A program made the position numbers and the translations under genes. Of a stretch of 64,000 nucleotides of DNA, positions 1-12,422 are shown piece after piece (within the stretch, counting starts at the first letter, position 1; the number at the start of each line of letters is the position of its first letter). This stretch comes from Paracoccus aurantiacus (GTDB lineage Bacteria > Pseudomonadota > Alphaproteobacteria > Rhodobacterales > Rhodobacteraceae). Location of the stretch: contig NZ_VOPL01000005.1 in NCBI RefSeq assembly GCF_007993065.1, positions 216,812-280,811 of the forward strand. The letters are read 5' to 3'. Below the pieces are notes generated by a model that worked only from the letters and a program-made list of their open reading frames with translations, had not been told where the DNA came from and made no database searches.

Positions 1-289
1 GTCCTCGCTTCCTTATGCACCGGATGAGGCGATGCGGGTGCTGCGTCACATGCATGATGATCTGGGCGAACAGGTCTGGGGCGAGGCGGGCTTTGTCGAT
101 GCGTTCAGCCCGGTGCGTGACTGGGTCGCCGAAAGCCGTCTGGCCATAGATCAGGCCCCGATTGTGGTCGGGCTGGAAAATCAACGCTCGGGGCTGATCT
201 GGCGGCTGGTTTCGGGCAGGCCTGAGATCCGGCGCGGTCTGCGCACGCTTGGCTTTTCCGCGCCCTACCTGATGCGAAACGTCGCCTGA
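1..289 (+). CDS. Glucoamylase-family (PF10091-like) protein, C-terminal fragment
   Basis: The frame is open from base 2 to a TGA at 287-289, so about 95 C-terminal residues are visible and the start lies outside the window. The segment AIDQAPIVVGLENQRSG followed by LIWRL and a final LGF resembles the end of the glucoamylase-like (alpha/alpha)6 barrel family, where a D-Q-G-P-I-V-x-M-I-E-N-x-R-T-G block closes the barrel. Members act on beta-glucans or related saccharides, but the substrate cannot be read from this fragment. The 3' end overlaps the convergent GH15 gene by 25 bases. Family call is from motif memory; function is inference. Confidence 0.6.
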   Translation, partial: SSLPYAPDEAMRVLRHMHDDLGEQVWGEAGFVDAFSPVRDWVAESRLAIDQAPIVVGLENQRSGLIWRLVSGRPEIRRGLRTLGFSAPYLMRNVA

Positions 290-1560
290 ATTGCCGCATC
301 GCGCGCCGCGGCTGCTTCCAGAAATGCGGCGGCGGACCAAGTCAAGTTCAGGCATGATGTCGGCGCGCCCGTTCTGCGGTCGAATTGTTCGGGCAGGGGG
401 GTGTCCGGGTCTGGCGCGTAGTGCTGAACGATGCTCATCCAGCCGTCGGCCTTTGCGAACGCGCTGGCATCGCCGGTCAGCGCGGCGATCCGGTAATGCA
501 GTGCAGCGAAGCCGAGTGTCGTCGGATACCACGGGTTGCCGTCGAAATAGACATCGCTTTCCCATCGTCCGATGGCCGGGACGCTGCGATCCCGGTTGAT
601 CGGGTAAATCCCGGCGAAGATCCGTTCCAGCCCGGCTGCGGTCGCGGCTGTGCGCGGGGCTGTCATTGCGAATGGGCCAGTGTCGCGATGCGCGTGCAGA
701 ATAGCCAGGCAGGTCGCGGCGTCCAGCGTGCCAGCGTCGGCCTCGATACTTTCGCGCCAGCCGCCGGTTTCGGGATCGGCCGCCATTTCAAGAAGTGCGG
801 CCAGCTCGCGCGCTTTCGCCGCCAGACGGTCGCAGCCCTTGCCGCGCCGGCTGCCGCGTTCAAGCGCGTCCCATTGCACGATCACCGTGAAGCTGCATCG
901 TCGCGGGGGCCATTCCTCCCACGGACCGATGCAGGGGCGACCCGCGACCTGCAACAGATGTGCGAGATCGCGCGCGATCATCGCTTCGGCCTGCGCCGAA
1001 CCTGCCTCCGGCACCGCGTCGATCAGCGACATCAGCGCAGAGGCACGCAGCGCCGGGCCGTCATCTTGCGGACGCCCCCATTGCTCCAGATCGGGGGAGC
1101 CGTCCGCCGACAGGCGCGGCTCCTCCAGCCAGCGAGGCCCGTGCAGCGCAGCAAGTTCTGCGTCCGGACGCAGAAATTTCGCATGGCTGGGTGAAGCGGT
1201 CGATTTCAGCGGGTTTGCCGCAGGGCCGTGCCGCTCGGGGTCAGTCGTTACCAGCGAGAAGTCAATGAAATCGCTGACGAAGCCGCGCCAGAAATCCGCC
1301 GAGGCAGGATCGGCGGCGACAGCCAGCGGCACCGCGCGCAGGACAATCGCGGAATCGCGGACCCAGTGGTGGAAATAATCCGGCTCGGGCTGCCAGCTCG
1401 CGATCCGGGTCGAGGCGAGGACAGAGCCGGGCGCGGGGCGCACGACCCAGCCGAAGCCGTCGCGATTGCGAACAAGATGCGTTGCCGAACATGCGGCCTT
1501 CATCGCGCCTGCTGCGGAACGGCAGCGCGCAGCGATCCAGTCGGCATCCGGCACAGGCAT
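265..1560 (-). CDS. GH15 family glucoamylase (glucan 1,4-alpha-glucosidase)
   Basis: A 431-residue cytoplasmic-looking protein with no evident signal peptide. GH15 landmarks are in order: PEPDYFHHWVRDSA near residues 57-70 (substrate-binding W-V-R-D), GPWEEW followed by FTVIVQWDALERG in the middle (general-acid Glu region), and PLPEQFDRRTG near the C terminus (second catalytic Glu). The end, LNLTWSAAAFLEA, also matches the family. It would release glucose from alpha-1,4-glucan ends. It lies 3 bases after the hydrolase gene on the same strand, so the two are probably co-transcribed. It is short for the family because only the catalytic barrel is present. Confidence 0.85.
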   Translation of the reverse strand: MPVPDADWIAARCRSAAGAMKAACSATHLVRNRDGFGWVVRPAPGSVLASTRIASWQPEPDYFHHWVRDSAIVLRAVPLAVAADPASADFWRGFVSDFIDFSLVTTDPERHGPAANPLKSTASPSHAKFLRPDAELAALHGPRWLEEPRLSADGSPDLEQWGRPQDDGPALRASALMSLIDAVPEAGSAQAEAMIARDLAHLLQVAGRPCIGPWEEWPPRRCSFTVIVQWDALERGSRRGKGCDRLAAKARELAALLEMAADPETGGWRESIEADAGTLDAATCLAILHAHRDTGPFAMTAPRTAATAAGLERIFAGIYPINRDRSVPAIGRWESDVYFDGNPWYPTTLGFAALHYRIAALTGDASAFAKADGWMSIVQHYAPDPDTPLPEQFDRRTGAPTSCLNLTWSAAAFLEAAAARDAAIQATFRIR

Positions 1561-1563
1561 CGC

Positions 1564-2310
1564 TCAGGCACCGAGCGCGGATAGCGCGGCGGCCAGCATC
1601 GCGGCGCAGCGGGGGCCTGCGGGGCAATGGTGTTCGTCCGGGATGGCCGCGAAGAAACGCCCGTCGGGCGCTGCGTTGAAATAGGCGCGGGCATCCTTCA
1701 ACGGTACCAGCCCGTCAGACGCCCCGGTGACGACGCCAAGCGGTGCCGTGATCCGGCCAAGCGCATCGCTTGCATCGGCACTGGTCATTTCGGCATGAAA
1801 CAGCGGGGCCTCGGCGATCACCGCCTTGATTGCCGCGGGACCCATCGCTTCGCGCGCGCGCAGAAGAACCATGCCGGACATCGGCGGCGAGACGGCAAGG
1901 ACATGATCTGCACGCGTTGATCCTGCGGCCAGATGAGCGATCGCATAGGCACCGATGCTGTGGCCGGCAAGCGCCAGCCGCTCATCGGAAAACTCATCAC
2001 AAAGCCAGTCCCAGACTGCACCTGCCGCTTTGGTATGCGTTGAAAAGCGGACCTGATCGGCTGGCCCGGAATCCGGCAGAGCGATTGAATTCGGCAGTTC
2101 CGGCGCAACAACCCGCCACCCCCGTGACAGGTAGGCGTCAGCGATTTCGGCAATCTGGGCTTGTCCGGGCGCGCCGTTTCGGCCGTGCACCAGCAGCACC
2201 GTGCCGGCGGGGCTATCGGCGCCAGCGATCACCACCGGGATCGTCCCGAAGCCTGTTCTGACCAGACGGCGCGACGCGCTTTCGGTCCAGTTTTCGGCTG
2301 TCTCTGTCAT
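1564..2310 (-). CDS. Alpha/beta hydrolase
   Basis: A 248-residue alpha/beta-hydrolase fold protein. VLLVHGRNG gives the oxyanion strand, GHSIG the nucleophile elbow (Ser near residue 117), TGASDGLVP carries the likely acid Asp, and PDEHHC the likely His. No signal peptide is seen. It sits 51 bases after thiD and 3 bases before the glucoamylase gene, all on the minus strand, so it may be the distal part of the thiamine operon or the head of a two-gene unit. The substrate is unknown. A role in salvaging a thiamine-related ester is possible by position only. Confidence 0.8.
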   Translation of the reverse strand: MTETAENWTESASRRLVRTGFGTIPVVIAGADSPAGTVLLVHGRNGAPGQAQIAEIADAYLSRGWRVVAPELPNSIALPDSGPADQVRFSTHTKAAGAVWDWLCDEFSDERLALAGHSIGAYAIAHLAAGSTRADHVLAVSPPMSGMVLLRAREAMGPAAIKAVIAEAPLFHAEMTSADASDALGRITAPLGVVTGASDGLVPLKDARAYFNAAPDGRFFAAIPDEHHCPAGPRCAAMLAAALSALGA

Positions 2311-2361
2311 GCCTGTGCCTTCTCAGTCCGCGATGTCGCCGGAACCATGATTGCGGGCGTA

Positions 2362-3096
2362 TCATGCCGGACGCAAGGGCTCGCCACCGATCCAGCGCGT
2401 GACATGCTCTTTCGCGGCGTGGCAGGCTGCGCCGAGATCCATGCCCCTCGCGAGGTGACAGGCAATTGCGGTCGAAAGCGCGCAGCCCGTGCCGCGTCGG
2501 CCGCGGGCAATGCGTGTGCAGGAAAGCCGGATGTGGCTGCCCTGCTGAAACAGGTGGTCGGTGATGACATTCCCCGCGCCATGCCCGCCTTTGACAAGAA
2601 CCGCCCCAACACCGCGATCAAGGATCTGATGCGCCTGCGCGGCAATGTCCGCATCGTCTTCTACGGGAAGGCTGTGTGTCAGCGCTGCTGCCTCGGGCAG
2701 GTTGGGCGTCAGCAGCCGCGCCAGCCTCAGCAGTCGCCAATCAGGCGCGCCGCCGGTCAGCCTGCCGCCGGAAGACGCATCCAGAACCGGGTCGATCACG
2801 ATGGGCAGGGCGCAGTCTTGCAGTTCGGTGAATATGGCCTCGGCAATCGCGGGGGTCGCGGTCATGCCGATCTTGACCGCCCTTGGGGTGTCGTCTGACA
2901 GGGCGGCCCGGATCTGCGCCGCGACAAGCCCTGCCGGCATGGGCTGAATGGCCGATAAAGCCTTGTCGGTCTGCACCGTCACGGCGGTCACGACCGGTCT
3001 GACGCTGCAATGCAGGGCGGTCGATATTGCCGTGTCGCGGCTGAGCCCCGCGCCCCCGCTGCTATCGGTGCCGGCGATGACAAGGATCGTGGTCAT
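2362..3096 (-). CDS. thiD: Hydroxymethylpyrimidine/phosphomethylpyrimidine kinase ThiD
   Basis: Phosphorylates HMP and then HMP-P to HMP-PP, the pyrimidine half of thiamine. The 244-residue protein starts MTTILVIAGTDSSGGAG, the classic ThiD N terminus, and ends with the anion-hole motif GTGC. The open frame continues far upstream, but the ATG at 3096 overlaps the thiF stop in an ATGA, which fixes the start. It is the last unmistakable thiamine gene of the minus-strand operon, under the TPP riboswitch near 8468-8575. Confidence 0.95.
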   Translation of the reverse strand: MTTILVIAGTDSSGGAGLSRDTAISTALHCSVRPVVTAVTVQTDKALSAIQPMPAGLVAAQIRAALSDDTPRAVKIGMTATPAIAEAIFTELQDCALPIVIDPVLDASSGGRLTGGAPDWRLLRLARLLTPNLPEAAALTHSLPVEDDADIAAQAHQILDRGVGAVLVKGGHGAGNVITDHLFQQGSHIRLSCTRIARGRRGTGCALSTAIACHLARGMDLGAACHAAKEHVTRWIGGEPLRPA

Positions 3097-4061
3097 GCGT
3101 CTGCGCGGGCCGCGATCAGGGCGAGGTCGCGAAAACCTCGGTTCTGCAAGACCTGCGCCGCACGCCACGCGCGCAGCCCTGTCGCGCAGCAAAGCACCGT
3201 GCGCCCGGCGGTACCTGCGGGCAGGCGGGCGACAGCATCGGGCGAAATACGGACAGCGTCGCGGGTAATCGCCTTTGGCGCTTCGGCGCGGCCACGCAAT
3301 TCGATGACGCGGTCGCCATCGCGCAGCATCGAGCTTGCGATGAAGGGGAGAGGGCATGCTGGTTCTGGCTGGCCCATGAAACCGAAGCCGCCGAAGCTGA
3401 ATGTCCCGAAATCGAGCGTCAGCATCCTGCCAAGTGGCCCCGGTGATGCGTCGATGACGGTGCGCAGCGCCAGTTGTGCCTGCACTGCGCCGATCGCGCC
3501 GACCGCAGGGCCAAGCACGCCGGCAGTCGCGCAACTCTCGGAGGTTTCGGGCGGGTCGGGAAAGACCGCGCGCAGCGATGGGGCAGGCCCGCAGAAGCCG
3601 CCGACATAGCCAGACTGGCCCAGCACGCTTGCCGAAATCAGCGGGATACGCGCGGCAAGGCAGGCATCCGACAGCGTATAGGACACCGCAAAGCTGTCCG
3701 CCGCGTCGATGACGACATCTGCGGTGGCAACAAGAGCCGGGGCATTTGCGGGTGTCAGCGCGGCGATCCGGGCGTCGATCCGGATGCCGGGATTGGAAGC
3801 CAGAATCCGGTCGCGCGCCGCGACAGCCTTGCTGCGTCCCAGATCGGCCATCGTGAACAGGGGTTGGCGGTGCAGGTTCGATTCCTCGACATGGTCAGGA
3901 TCGAGCAGCGTGATGTGGCCGATACCCGCCCCTGCGAGATATTGCAGCACCGGACAGCCAAGCCCCCCGGCCCCGATCACGACGACATGGGCTTGACCGA
4001 TCCGTTCCTGCCCCTCGGCCCCGATAAAGGGAAGGATCATTTGGCGATCATAGCGGCTCAT
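3093..4061 (-). CDS. thiF: ThiF/MoeB-type adenylyltransferase fused to a rhodanese domain
   Basis: Adenylates the C-terminal Gly of ThiS so that sulfur can be loaded for thiazole synthesis. The 322-residue protein opens with [10 protein letters not shown], has the nucleotide-binding GAGGLGCP near residues 30-37, and the family block DPDHVEESNLHRQP. The last 80 residues look like a rhodanese module with VLCCATGLRAW carrying the persulfide Cys near 290. The fusion suggests it passes sulfur to ThiS as well as activating it. The start overlaps the thiE stop (ATGA at 4058-4061). It could also serve MoaD, as MoeB homologues do. Confidence 0.9.
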   Translation of the reverse strand: MSRYDRQMILPFIGAEGQERIGQAHVVVIGAGGLGCPVLQYLAGAGIGHITLLDPDHVEESNLHRQPLFTMADLGRSKAVAARDRILASNPGIRIDARIAALTPANAPALVATADVVIDAADSFAVSYTLSDACLAARIPLISASVLGQSGYVGGFCGPAPSLRAVFPDPPETSESCATAGVLGPAVGAIGAVQAQLALRTVIDASPGPLGRMLTLDFGTFSFGGFGFMGQPEPACPLPFIASSMLRDGDRVIELRGRAEAPKAITRDAVRISPDAVARLPAGTAGRTVLCCATGLRAWRAAQVLQNRGFRDLALIAARADA

Positions 4062-4654
4062 TTCGCACAACATTCCAGCCACTCTGCGATGCGCCCTGCC
4101 GGATCGCGCGCCTGCTGAATATCGGTCACGACTGCGATACTGTCTGCACCAGCGGCGAAAGCGGCGGGCGCACGATCGGGGGTCATGCCGCCAATCGCGA
4201 CAAGCGGCGTTCTGCCAGCAAGGCGCTTCCATTCGCTGAGGCGCTGAAGCCCTTGCGGCTCCCATTTCATCTTCTTCAGCTTCGTCGGATAAACCGGCCC
4301 GAGCGCGACATAAGCAGGTTCCAGCGCGAGCGCGCGGTCAAGCTCTGCCCGGTCATGCGTGGAGAGCCCGAAACGAACGCCCGCGCGGCGCAGCGCGGCG
4401 AAATCGGCGCGATCCATATCCTCCTGCCCAAGATGGACATGCGCGCACCCGAGATCCAGCGCCGCCTGCCAGTGATCGTTGACGACAAGCTGCGCGCCTT
4501 CGACCGCACAGATATTGCGCGCGCGGGCGATCTGGCGGCGAATTTCGGCGTCCGGCTGATCCTTCAGGCGCAGCTGAACCAGTTTGACGCCCTGCGGAAC
4601 AAGGCGTTCCAGCGGGCCGACATGGCCGACGATCAGATAAAAACGCTGCATCAT
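4058..4654 (-). CDS. thiE: Thiamine phosphate synthase ThiE
   Basis: Joins HMP-PP and thiazole phosphate to make thiamine phosphate. The 198-residue TIM barrel shows [38 protein letters not shown] and a C-terminal AIGGMTPD phosphate-binding loop, all in ThiE/TenI order. The stretch after GPVYPT ([11 protein letters not shown]) differs from the enterobacterial form, so a TenI-like activity cannot be excluded. Context strongly supports ThiE. It overlaps thiG by four bases (4651-4654) and thiF by four. Confidence 0.92.
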   Translation of the reverse strand: MMQRFYLIVGHVGPLERLVPQGVKLVQLRLKDQPDAEIRRQIARARNICAVEGAQLVVNDHWQAALDLGCAHVHLGQEDMDRADFAALRRAGVRFGLSTHDRAELDRALALEPAYVALGPVYPTKLKKMKWEPQGLQRLSEWKRLAGRTPLVAIGGMTPDRAPAAFAAGADSIAVVTDIQQARDPAGRIAEWLECCAK

Positions 4655-5415
4655 CCGAAATCCGCCAGTCCCAGCACGGGTGTCGATGGCACCGCCGTTT
4701 CACGCCTGTTCATCGGGTCGGCGCAAAAGCCGATGTGCCCGGCCTCGACCGCCATGGCCATGGCGCGCGCCATCAGCGCAGGATCACCGGCTTTCGCGAC
4801 AGCGGTGTTTGTCAGAACCGCATCCATCCCGATTTCCATCGCTTCCGCCGCATCCGACGGGCGACCGATCCCGGCATCGACGATCAGCGGCACATCAGCG
4901 AAATGCGACCGCATCGAACGCAGCGCGTCGGCATTGCGCAGCCCCTGGGCAGAGCCGATGGGCGCGCCCCAGGGCATCAGCACGCGACACCCGGCATCGA
5001 TCAGCTTTTCGCCAACGACAAGATCGTCGGTCGTATAGGGGAATACGCTGAAACCGTCGGCGGAAAGGACGCGCGCCGCCTCGATCAGGCCGAATATGTC
5101 GGGTTGCAGGTTGTCGGCATGGCCGATCACCTCCAGCTTGATCCAGCTTGTGCTGAAAAGTTCGCGGGCCATATGGGCGGTGGTGATTGCGTCGCGCGCG
5201 GTGTGACAACCCGCGGTATTCGGCAGCACGCGCACTCCTGTCTGGCGAATGCAGTCGCGAAATCCGTCTGCACCGTCGGCACCTTCGCGCCGCAGCGAGA
5301 CGGTCACGATCTCTGCGCCGCTGTCACGGATCGCGCGCTGCAGAATGCTCGGTGATGGATACTGTGCCGTCCCGAGAAGAAGCCTTGACGAAATTTCCTC
5401 ATCATACAGGCGCAT
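4651..5415 (-). CDS. thiG: Thiazole synthase ThiG
   Basis: Builds the thiazole phosphate ring from DXP, dehydroglycine and ThiS thiocarboxylate. [19 protein letters not shown] is the family N terminus, and WIKLEVIGH holds the Lys that forms the Schiff base with DXP. I chose the ATG at 5415, one base after the thiS stop. An in-frame GTG at 5424 would overlap thiS and add three residues. Length is about 254 residues, normal for ThiG. Confidence 0.95.
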   Translation of the reverse strand: MRLYDEEISSRLLLGTAQYPSPSILQRAIRDSGAEIVTVSLRREGADGADGFRDCIRQTGVRVLPNTAGCHTARDAITTAHMARELFSTSWIKLEVIGHADNLQPDIFGLIEAARVLSADGFSVFPYTTDDLVVGEKLIDAGCRVLMPWGAPIGSAQGLRNADALRSMRSHFADVPLIVDAGIGRPSDAAEAMEIGMDAVLTNTAVAKAGDPALMARAMAMAVEAGHIGFCADPMNRRETAVPSTPVLGLADFG

Positions 5416-5582
5416 GTCAGCCACCCTGCCTTGGAGCCAGAACTTCGATCCGGTCGCCGTCGCGGATGGGGGTTGTCGCGCGGGTATCGCGGGATACGAA
5501 GCTGCCGTTCAGCGCGGTCGCGACAGTGCGGCCTGAATAGCCAAGCTGCGCGAGCGCGTCGCACAGGTTCGCCGCGGGAATG

Positions 5583-8575
<2,993 letters not shown>

Positions 8576-8578
8576 GCA

Positions 8579-8607
8579 ACTATAGGGGGAAGCTGCCCTA
8601 TGGGCAA
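8579..8607 (-). promoter_or_regulatory. Candidate sigma-70 promoter of the thi operon
   Basis: Minus strand: TTGCCC (8607-8602), a 17-base spacer and TATAGT (8584-8579). Transcription would start a few bases before the TPP aptamer, which is where a riboswitch promoter should be. Sequence match only. Confidence 0.55.
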
Positions 8608-8623
8608 GCAAAGGATCGCGCTC

Positions 8624-9376
8624 TTATCCGAGCCGCTTGTCCGCGTTTCGAAGGCGGTATTCATGGCGGATCAGGATGGCCATGCCACCCGCAACCATGA
8701 TCGCAAGCGCGAACCATGTCAGCGCATAGGACAGATGCGAATTGCGGAACCGCACCACGGTCAGCCCGCCGACCGGCCAGCCGCCGGGATTGGGCGTGGC
8801 ATCCGCGTCGATGAAAATCGGCGCGACCGGGCCTGTGCCGCGCGCTTGCGCCATCGCGGCAAGATCGCGCGAATACCAGCGGTCTGCACCCGGATCATTG
8901 CTGCGCAGGAAAGCGCCGCCGGGTTCTGTCACGCGGGCGAGGCCGGTGATCGTGACATCGCCCGCAGGCAGCGCCTCGCGCCGGGTGGCGGGATCGCGCC
9001 GCTCTGGCAGAACAAAACCGCGATTGATGAACAGGGTAGGGCCAGCCGACGTCTCAAGCGGGGTCAGCACCCAGAACCCGCCGCCGAGTTCGGTGACAGC
9101 CTGAACCAGAACCTCTTTCGAGTGATCGAACCGGCCGGTCGCGGTGACATGGCGATATTCTGCCTCGTCCGGGGGCAGGTCCGCGACGGCCGCAATCGGT
9201 GCGGGCGGCGCGCTGATGCGTGCATCGACACGGGCAATCAGATCCCGCTTCCAGCCAAGGCGCTGCATCTGCCAGACGCCAAGCCCGGCAAAGCCCGCAA
9301 CCAGTAAGGCGCCGATAAAAAGAACCGCCGCCACCTGCCAAAGCGGGCGGCGGCGTTCGGTCGTCCCATTGCTCAA
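8624..9376 (-). CDS. SURF1 family cytochrome oxidase assembly protein
   Basis: SURF1 proteins help heme insertion into subunit I of heme-copper oxidases. The 250-residue protein has two membrane segments at the ends (about 14-34 and 213-232) around a periplasmic domain. Family landmarks are LGVWQMQRLGWKRDLIA, GRFDHSKEVLV, GFWVLTPLE and VNRGFV-like FINRGFV. It overlaps cyoD by four bases (9373-9376), so it is the last gene of the cyo operon and probably serves that oxidase. Confidence 0.9.
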   Translation of the reverse strand: MSNGTTERRRPLWQVAAVLFIGALLVAGFAGLGVWQMQRLGWKRDLIARVDARISAPPAPIAAVADLPPDEAEYRHVTATGRFDHSKEVLVQAVTELGGGFWVLTPLETSAGPTLFINRGFVLPERRDPATRREALPAGDVTITGLARVTEPGGAFLRSNDPGADRWYSRDLAAMAQARGTGPVAPIFIDADATPNPGGWPVGGLTVVRFRNSHLSYALTWFALAIMVAGGMAILIRHEYRLRNADKRLG

Positions 9377-9768
9377 GGTGTGATCTGCGAGGTATCAGGC
9401 ACGGCCGGTGCCATGCCCGGCATCATGTTGCTGTCCATGTGATACATGACCCAGATCGTCCCGGCGACGGCGATAATCAGAACGATCAGCGTGAACACAA
9501 GCGAGATCAGCGTCCAGCCGCCTTCCTGGCGGGGCGTCATGTGCAGGAAGAAAATCATGTGGACGACCATCTGCACGACGGCGCATCCAAGGATCAGGAA
9601 CGCTGTCGCCCGCGTGGTGCCAAGCCCGCCCGACATCACGGTCGCGAACGGAATCACCGTCAGGATGACCGAAAGGATGAAGCCGGTAACATAGTCGCGC
9701 CTTGTGCCATGCGGGAATTGCGCGGCGTGGGTGTCGTGATGTTCGCCGTGATGTTCCGTGCTGCTCAT
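9373..9768 (-). CDS. cyoD: Cytochrome o ubiquinol oxidase subunit IV CyoD
   Basis: Small three-helix subunit of the bo3 quinol oxidase, 131 residues. The N terminus is His-rich (EHHGEHHDTHA), then come three hydrophobic segments, with the family block VVQMVVHMIFFLHM in the second. It helps assembly and CuB binding in the family. Its ATG overlaps the cyoC stop by one base (TGATG type), and its own stop overlaps surf1. Confidence 0.95.
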   Translation of the reverse strand: MSSTEHHGEHHDTHAAQFPHGTRRDYVTGFILSVILTVIPFATVMSGGLGTTRATAFLILGCAVVQMVVHMIFFLHMTPRQEGGWTLISLVFTLIVLIIAVAGTIWVMYHMDSNMMPGMAPAVPDTSQITP

Positions 9769-10394
9769 CAGATCATTCCCATCAGGTAAACGAAGGTGAA
9801 AACGCCGATCCAGATGACGTCAAGGAAGTGCCAGAACAAGGACAGGCAGTTGATGCGCCGCTGGTTGGCCAAGGTCAGCCCGTGCTTTCTGACCTGCACG
9901 ACCAGAACGGCCAGCCAGACAAGCCCGAATGTCACATGCAGCCCATGCGTGCCGACCAGCGTGAAGAAGGCCGACAGGAAGGCCGACCGGCCCGGTCCCG
10001 CACCTTCGTGGATCATATGGCTGAATTCGTAAAGCTCGATGCACAGGAAGGCCGCGCCGAACGCCGCCGTTATGCCAAGCCACTTGATCGTGCCCTTCTG
10101 GTTGCCCTCGTGCATCTGAAGCATGGCGAAGCCATAGGTGATCGACGAGATCAGCAGCATCGCCGTGTTCAGCGCCACAAGCGGCAGGTCGAACAGCTCT
10201 TTCGGGTCGGGCCCTCCCGCATAGCGCGTCCCGAGCACCCCGAAAGTGGCGAACAGGATCGCGAAGATGAGGCAGTCGCTCATCAGATAGATCCAGAAGC
10301 CGAGCGGCGTCGAATGGCCTTCGGGGTGATGCGGCTCCTCGGCGGGGTGGAAGACGCGCTCGTCGCCGGGATCGGTTACGATTTCTGAACTCAT
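9768..10394 (-). CDS. cyoC: Cytochrome o ubiquinol oxidase subunit III CyoC
   Basis: A 208-residue membrane subunit with five predicted helices. Recognisable by GFWIYLMSDCLIFAILFATF, LISSITYGFAMLQMHEGN, GTHGLHVTFGLVWL and the C-terminal FLDVIWIGVFTFVYL. Subunit III stabilises the oxidase core. Seven bases separate it from cyoB and it abuts cyoD. Confidence 0.96.
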   Translation of the reverse strand: MSSEIVTDPGDERVFHPAEEPHHPEGHSTPLGFWIYLMSDCLIFAILFATFGVLGTRYAGGPDPKELFDLPLVALNTAMLLISSITYGFAMLQMHEGNQKGTIKWLGITAAFGAAFLCIELYEFSHMIHEGAGPGRSAFLSAFFTLVGTHGLHVTFGLVWLAVLVVQVRKHGLTLANQRRINCLSLFWHFLDVIWIGVFTFVYLMGMI

Positions 10395-10401
10395 GTCTTG
10401 C

Positions 10402-12411
10402 TCACACCGCGTTGCTGAGGGCCTTGGTCCGGGCGTCTTCGGTTTCGGTCACCGTCGCCTCGGGGATGTAGAAGTCCCGGTTGTAATCGAAGGTATGCCA
10501 GATCGCCGCGGCAATCAGTGCCGGGAAGGACAGCACGACCAGCCACCAGATATGCCAGACCAGTGCAAAGCCCAGCACGACGCTGATCGCCGCCAGCACA
10601 ACCCCGGTGCCGGTATTCTTCGGCATATGAATCGGCTTGAAGCCGGAAAGCGGGCGCTTGTAGCCATGTTCCTTCATGTCGTGCCAGGCATCGACATCAT
10701 AGACGACCGGCGTGAAGGCGAAGTTATAGGCTGGCGGGGGCGAGGATGTCGCCCATTCCAGCGTGCGCGCGTCCCACGGATCGCCCGTCACGTCGCGCAG
10801 CTTCTCGCGGTCGCGGATCGAGGTGAAGATCTGCATGATGAGCGCGAAGATGCCGAAGGCAATGACCGCCGCACCTAGTGCTGCAATGGCAAACCAGATC
10901 TGCAGCGAGGGGTCGTCGAACACGCGCAGACGGCGCGTCACGCCCATCAGGCCCATGACGTAAAGCGGCATGAAGGCGAGCCAGAAGCCCACGACCCAGC
11001 ACCAGAAGCTGACATGGCCCCAGAACTGGTTCATCTTGAAGCCGAAGGCTTTGGGCCACCAGTAGTTGATGCCCGCGAAAACCCCATAGACCACGCCGCC
11101 GATGATGACGTTGTGGAAATGCGCGACAAGAAACAGCGAGTTGTGGACGATGAAGTCCGCAGGCGGCACGGCCAGCATGACCCCCGTCATCCCGCCGATC
11201 ACGAAGGTCAGCATGAAGGCCACCGCCCACATCATGGGCAGTTCATAGCGGATCTTGCCCTTGTACATGGTGAACAGCCAGTTGAAGATCTTCGCGCCCG
11301 TCGGGATCGAGATAATCATCGTCGCAATCCCGAAGAACGAGTTCACCGAAGCACCCGAACCCATCGTGAAGAAGTGGTGCAGCCAGACGAGGTAGCTGAG
11401 GATGGTAATGCAGACCGTCGCATAAACCATCGAGTTATAGCCGAACAGCCGTTTCCCGCAGAAGGTCGCAACGACCTCGGAAAAGATGCCGAAGGCGGGG
11501 AGGATCAGGATATAGACCTCCGGATGGCCCCAGATCCATATCAGGTTGATATAGAGCATCGGGTTGCCGCCAAGGTCATTGGTGAAGAAGTTCATCCCCA
11601 GATAGCGGTCGAGCGACAGCAGAACCAGAGTCGCGGTCAGCACCGGGAAGGTGGCGACGATCAGAATGTTCGCGCAAAGCGATGTCCAGGTGAAGACAGG
11701 CATTCTCATCAGGCCCATGCCAGGGCAGCGCATCTTCAGGATCGTCACGATCAGGTTGATGCCTGATAATGTCGTCCCGACCCCGGCAATCTGCAGGCCC
11801 CAGATATAGTAATCGACCCCCTCCCTCGGGCTGGCGACGACCCCTGACAGTGGCGGGAAGGCCAGCCAGCCGGTCTGGGCGAATTCGCCGATGAACAGCG
11901 ACACCATCGTCAGCACCGCGCCGCCGACCGTCATCCAGAAGCTGAAATTGTTCAGGAACGGGAAGGCCACATCGCGCGCGCCGATCTGCAACGGCACGAC
12001 AAAGTTCATCAATCCGGTCACGAAGGGCATGGCCACGAAGAAGATCATGATCGTGCCATGCGCGGTAAAGACCTGATCGTAGTGATGCGCGTTCAGATAG
12101 CCTTCAGACCCGTTGAAGGCCATGACCTGCTGAAGGCGCATCATGATCGCATCCGCGAACCCGCGCAGGAACATGACCAGGCCCAGGATCATGTACATGA
12201 TGCCGATCTTCTTGTGATCGACGCTGGTGAACCACTCTTTCCAGAGATAACCCCAGAGCTTGAAATAGGTCAGCGCCGCGACCACAGCCGCACCAAGGAT
12301 CACGACGGCAACGAATGTATAGACCACCACCGGCTCTGTGATGGGCAGCTTGCTCCAGGCGAGACGCCCGAACAGGAAGGTGGAATCGGTTACGTTTGCT
12401 TCGACAGCCAT
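10402..12411 (-). CDS. cyoB: Cytochrome o ubiquinol oxidase subunit I CyoB
   Basis: Catalytic subunit, 669 residues. It reduces O2 to water with quinol electrons and pumps protons. [17 protein letters not shown] contains the CuB His and the cross-linked Tyr. WLHHFFTMG gives two more CuB His, and [15 protein letters not shown] gives the heme o3 and heme b axial ligands. The N terminus ([20 protein letters not shown]) is typical of the CyoB branch rather than aa3 CtaD. Eleven bases follow cyoA. Confidence 0.98.
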   Translation of the reverse strand: MAVEANVTDSTFLFGRLAWSKLPITEPVVVYTFVAVVILGAAVVAALTYFKLWGYLWKEWFTSVDHKKIGIMYMILGLVMFLRGFADAIMMRLQQVMAFNGSEGYLNAHHYDQVFTAHGTIMIFFVAMPFVTGLMNFVVPLQIGARDVAFPFLNNFSFWMTVGGAVLTMVSLFIGEFAQTGWLAFPPLSGVVASPREGVDYYIWGLQIAGVGTTLSGINLIVTILKMRCPGMGLMRMPVFTWTSLCANILIVATFPVLTATLVLLSLDRYLGMNFFTNDLGGNPMLYINLIWIWGHPEVYILILPAFGIFSEVVATFCGKRLFGYNSMVYATVCITILSYLVWLHHFFTMGSGASVNSFFGIATMIISIPTGAKIFNWLFTMYKGKIRYELPMMWAVAFMLTFVIGGMTGVMLAVPPADFIVHNSLFLVAHFHNVIIGGVVYGVFAGINYWWPKAFGFKMNQFWGHVSFWCWVVGFWLAFMPLYVMGLMGVTRRLRVFDDPSLQIWFAIAALGAAVIAFGIFALIMQIFTSIRDREKLRDVTGDPWDARTLEWATSSPPPAYNFAFTPVVYDVDAWHDMKEHGYKRPLSGFKPIHMPKNTGTGVVLAAISVVLGFALVWHIWWLVVLSFPALIAAAIWHTFDYNRDFYIPEATVTETEDARTKALSNAV

Positions 12412-12422
12412 GGCTTCACCTG

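Noticed and set aside
2362..3534. 390-codon version of ThiD
   Set aside because: The extra N-terminal residues are Arg-rich out-of-frame thiF sequence. The conserved start MTTILVIAG at 3096 overlaps the thiF stop.
3093..4265. 390-codon version of ThiF
   Set aside because: The N-terminal extension lies inside thiE. The ATG at 4061 with ATGA overlap and SRYDRQ start is the real one.
9702..10388. Long plus-strand open frame (228 codons) opposite cyoC
   Set aside because: Antisense shadow of cyoC. The protein is Asp/His/Arg/Gln-rich with no recognisable fold, while the minus strand gives a textbook subunit III.
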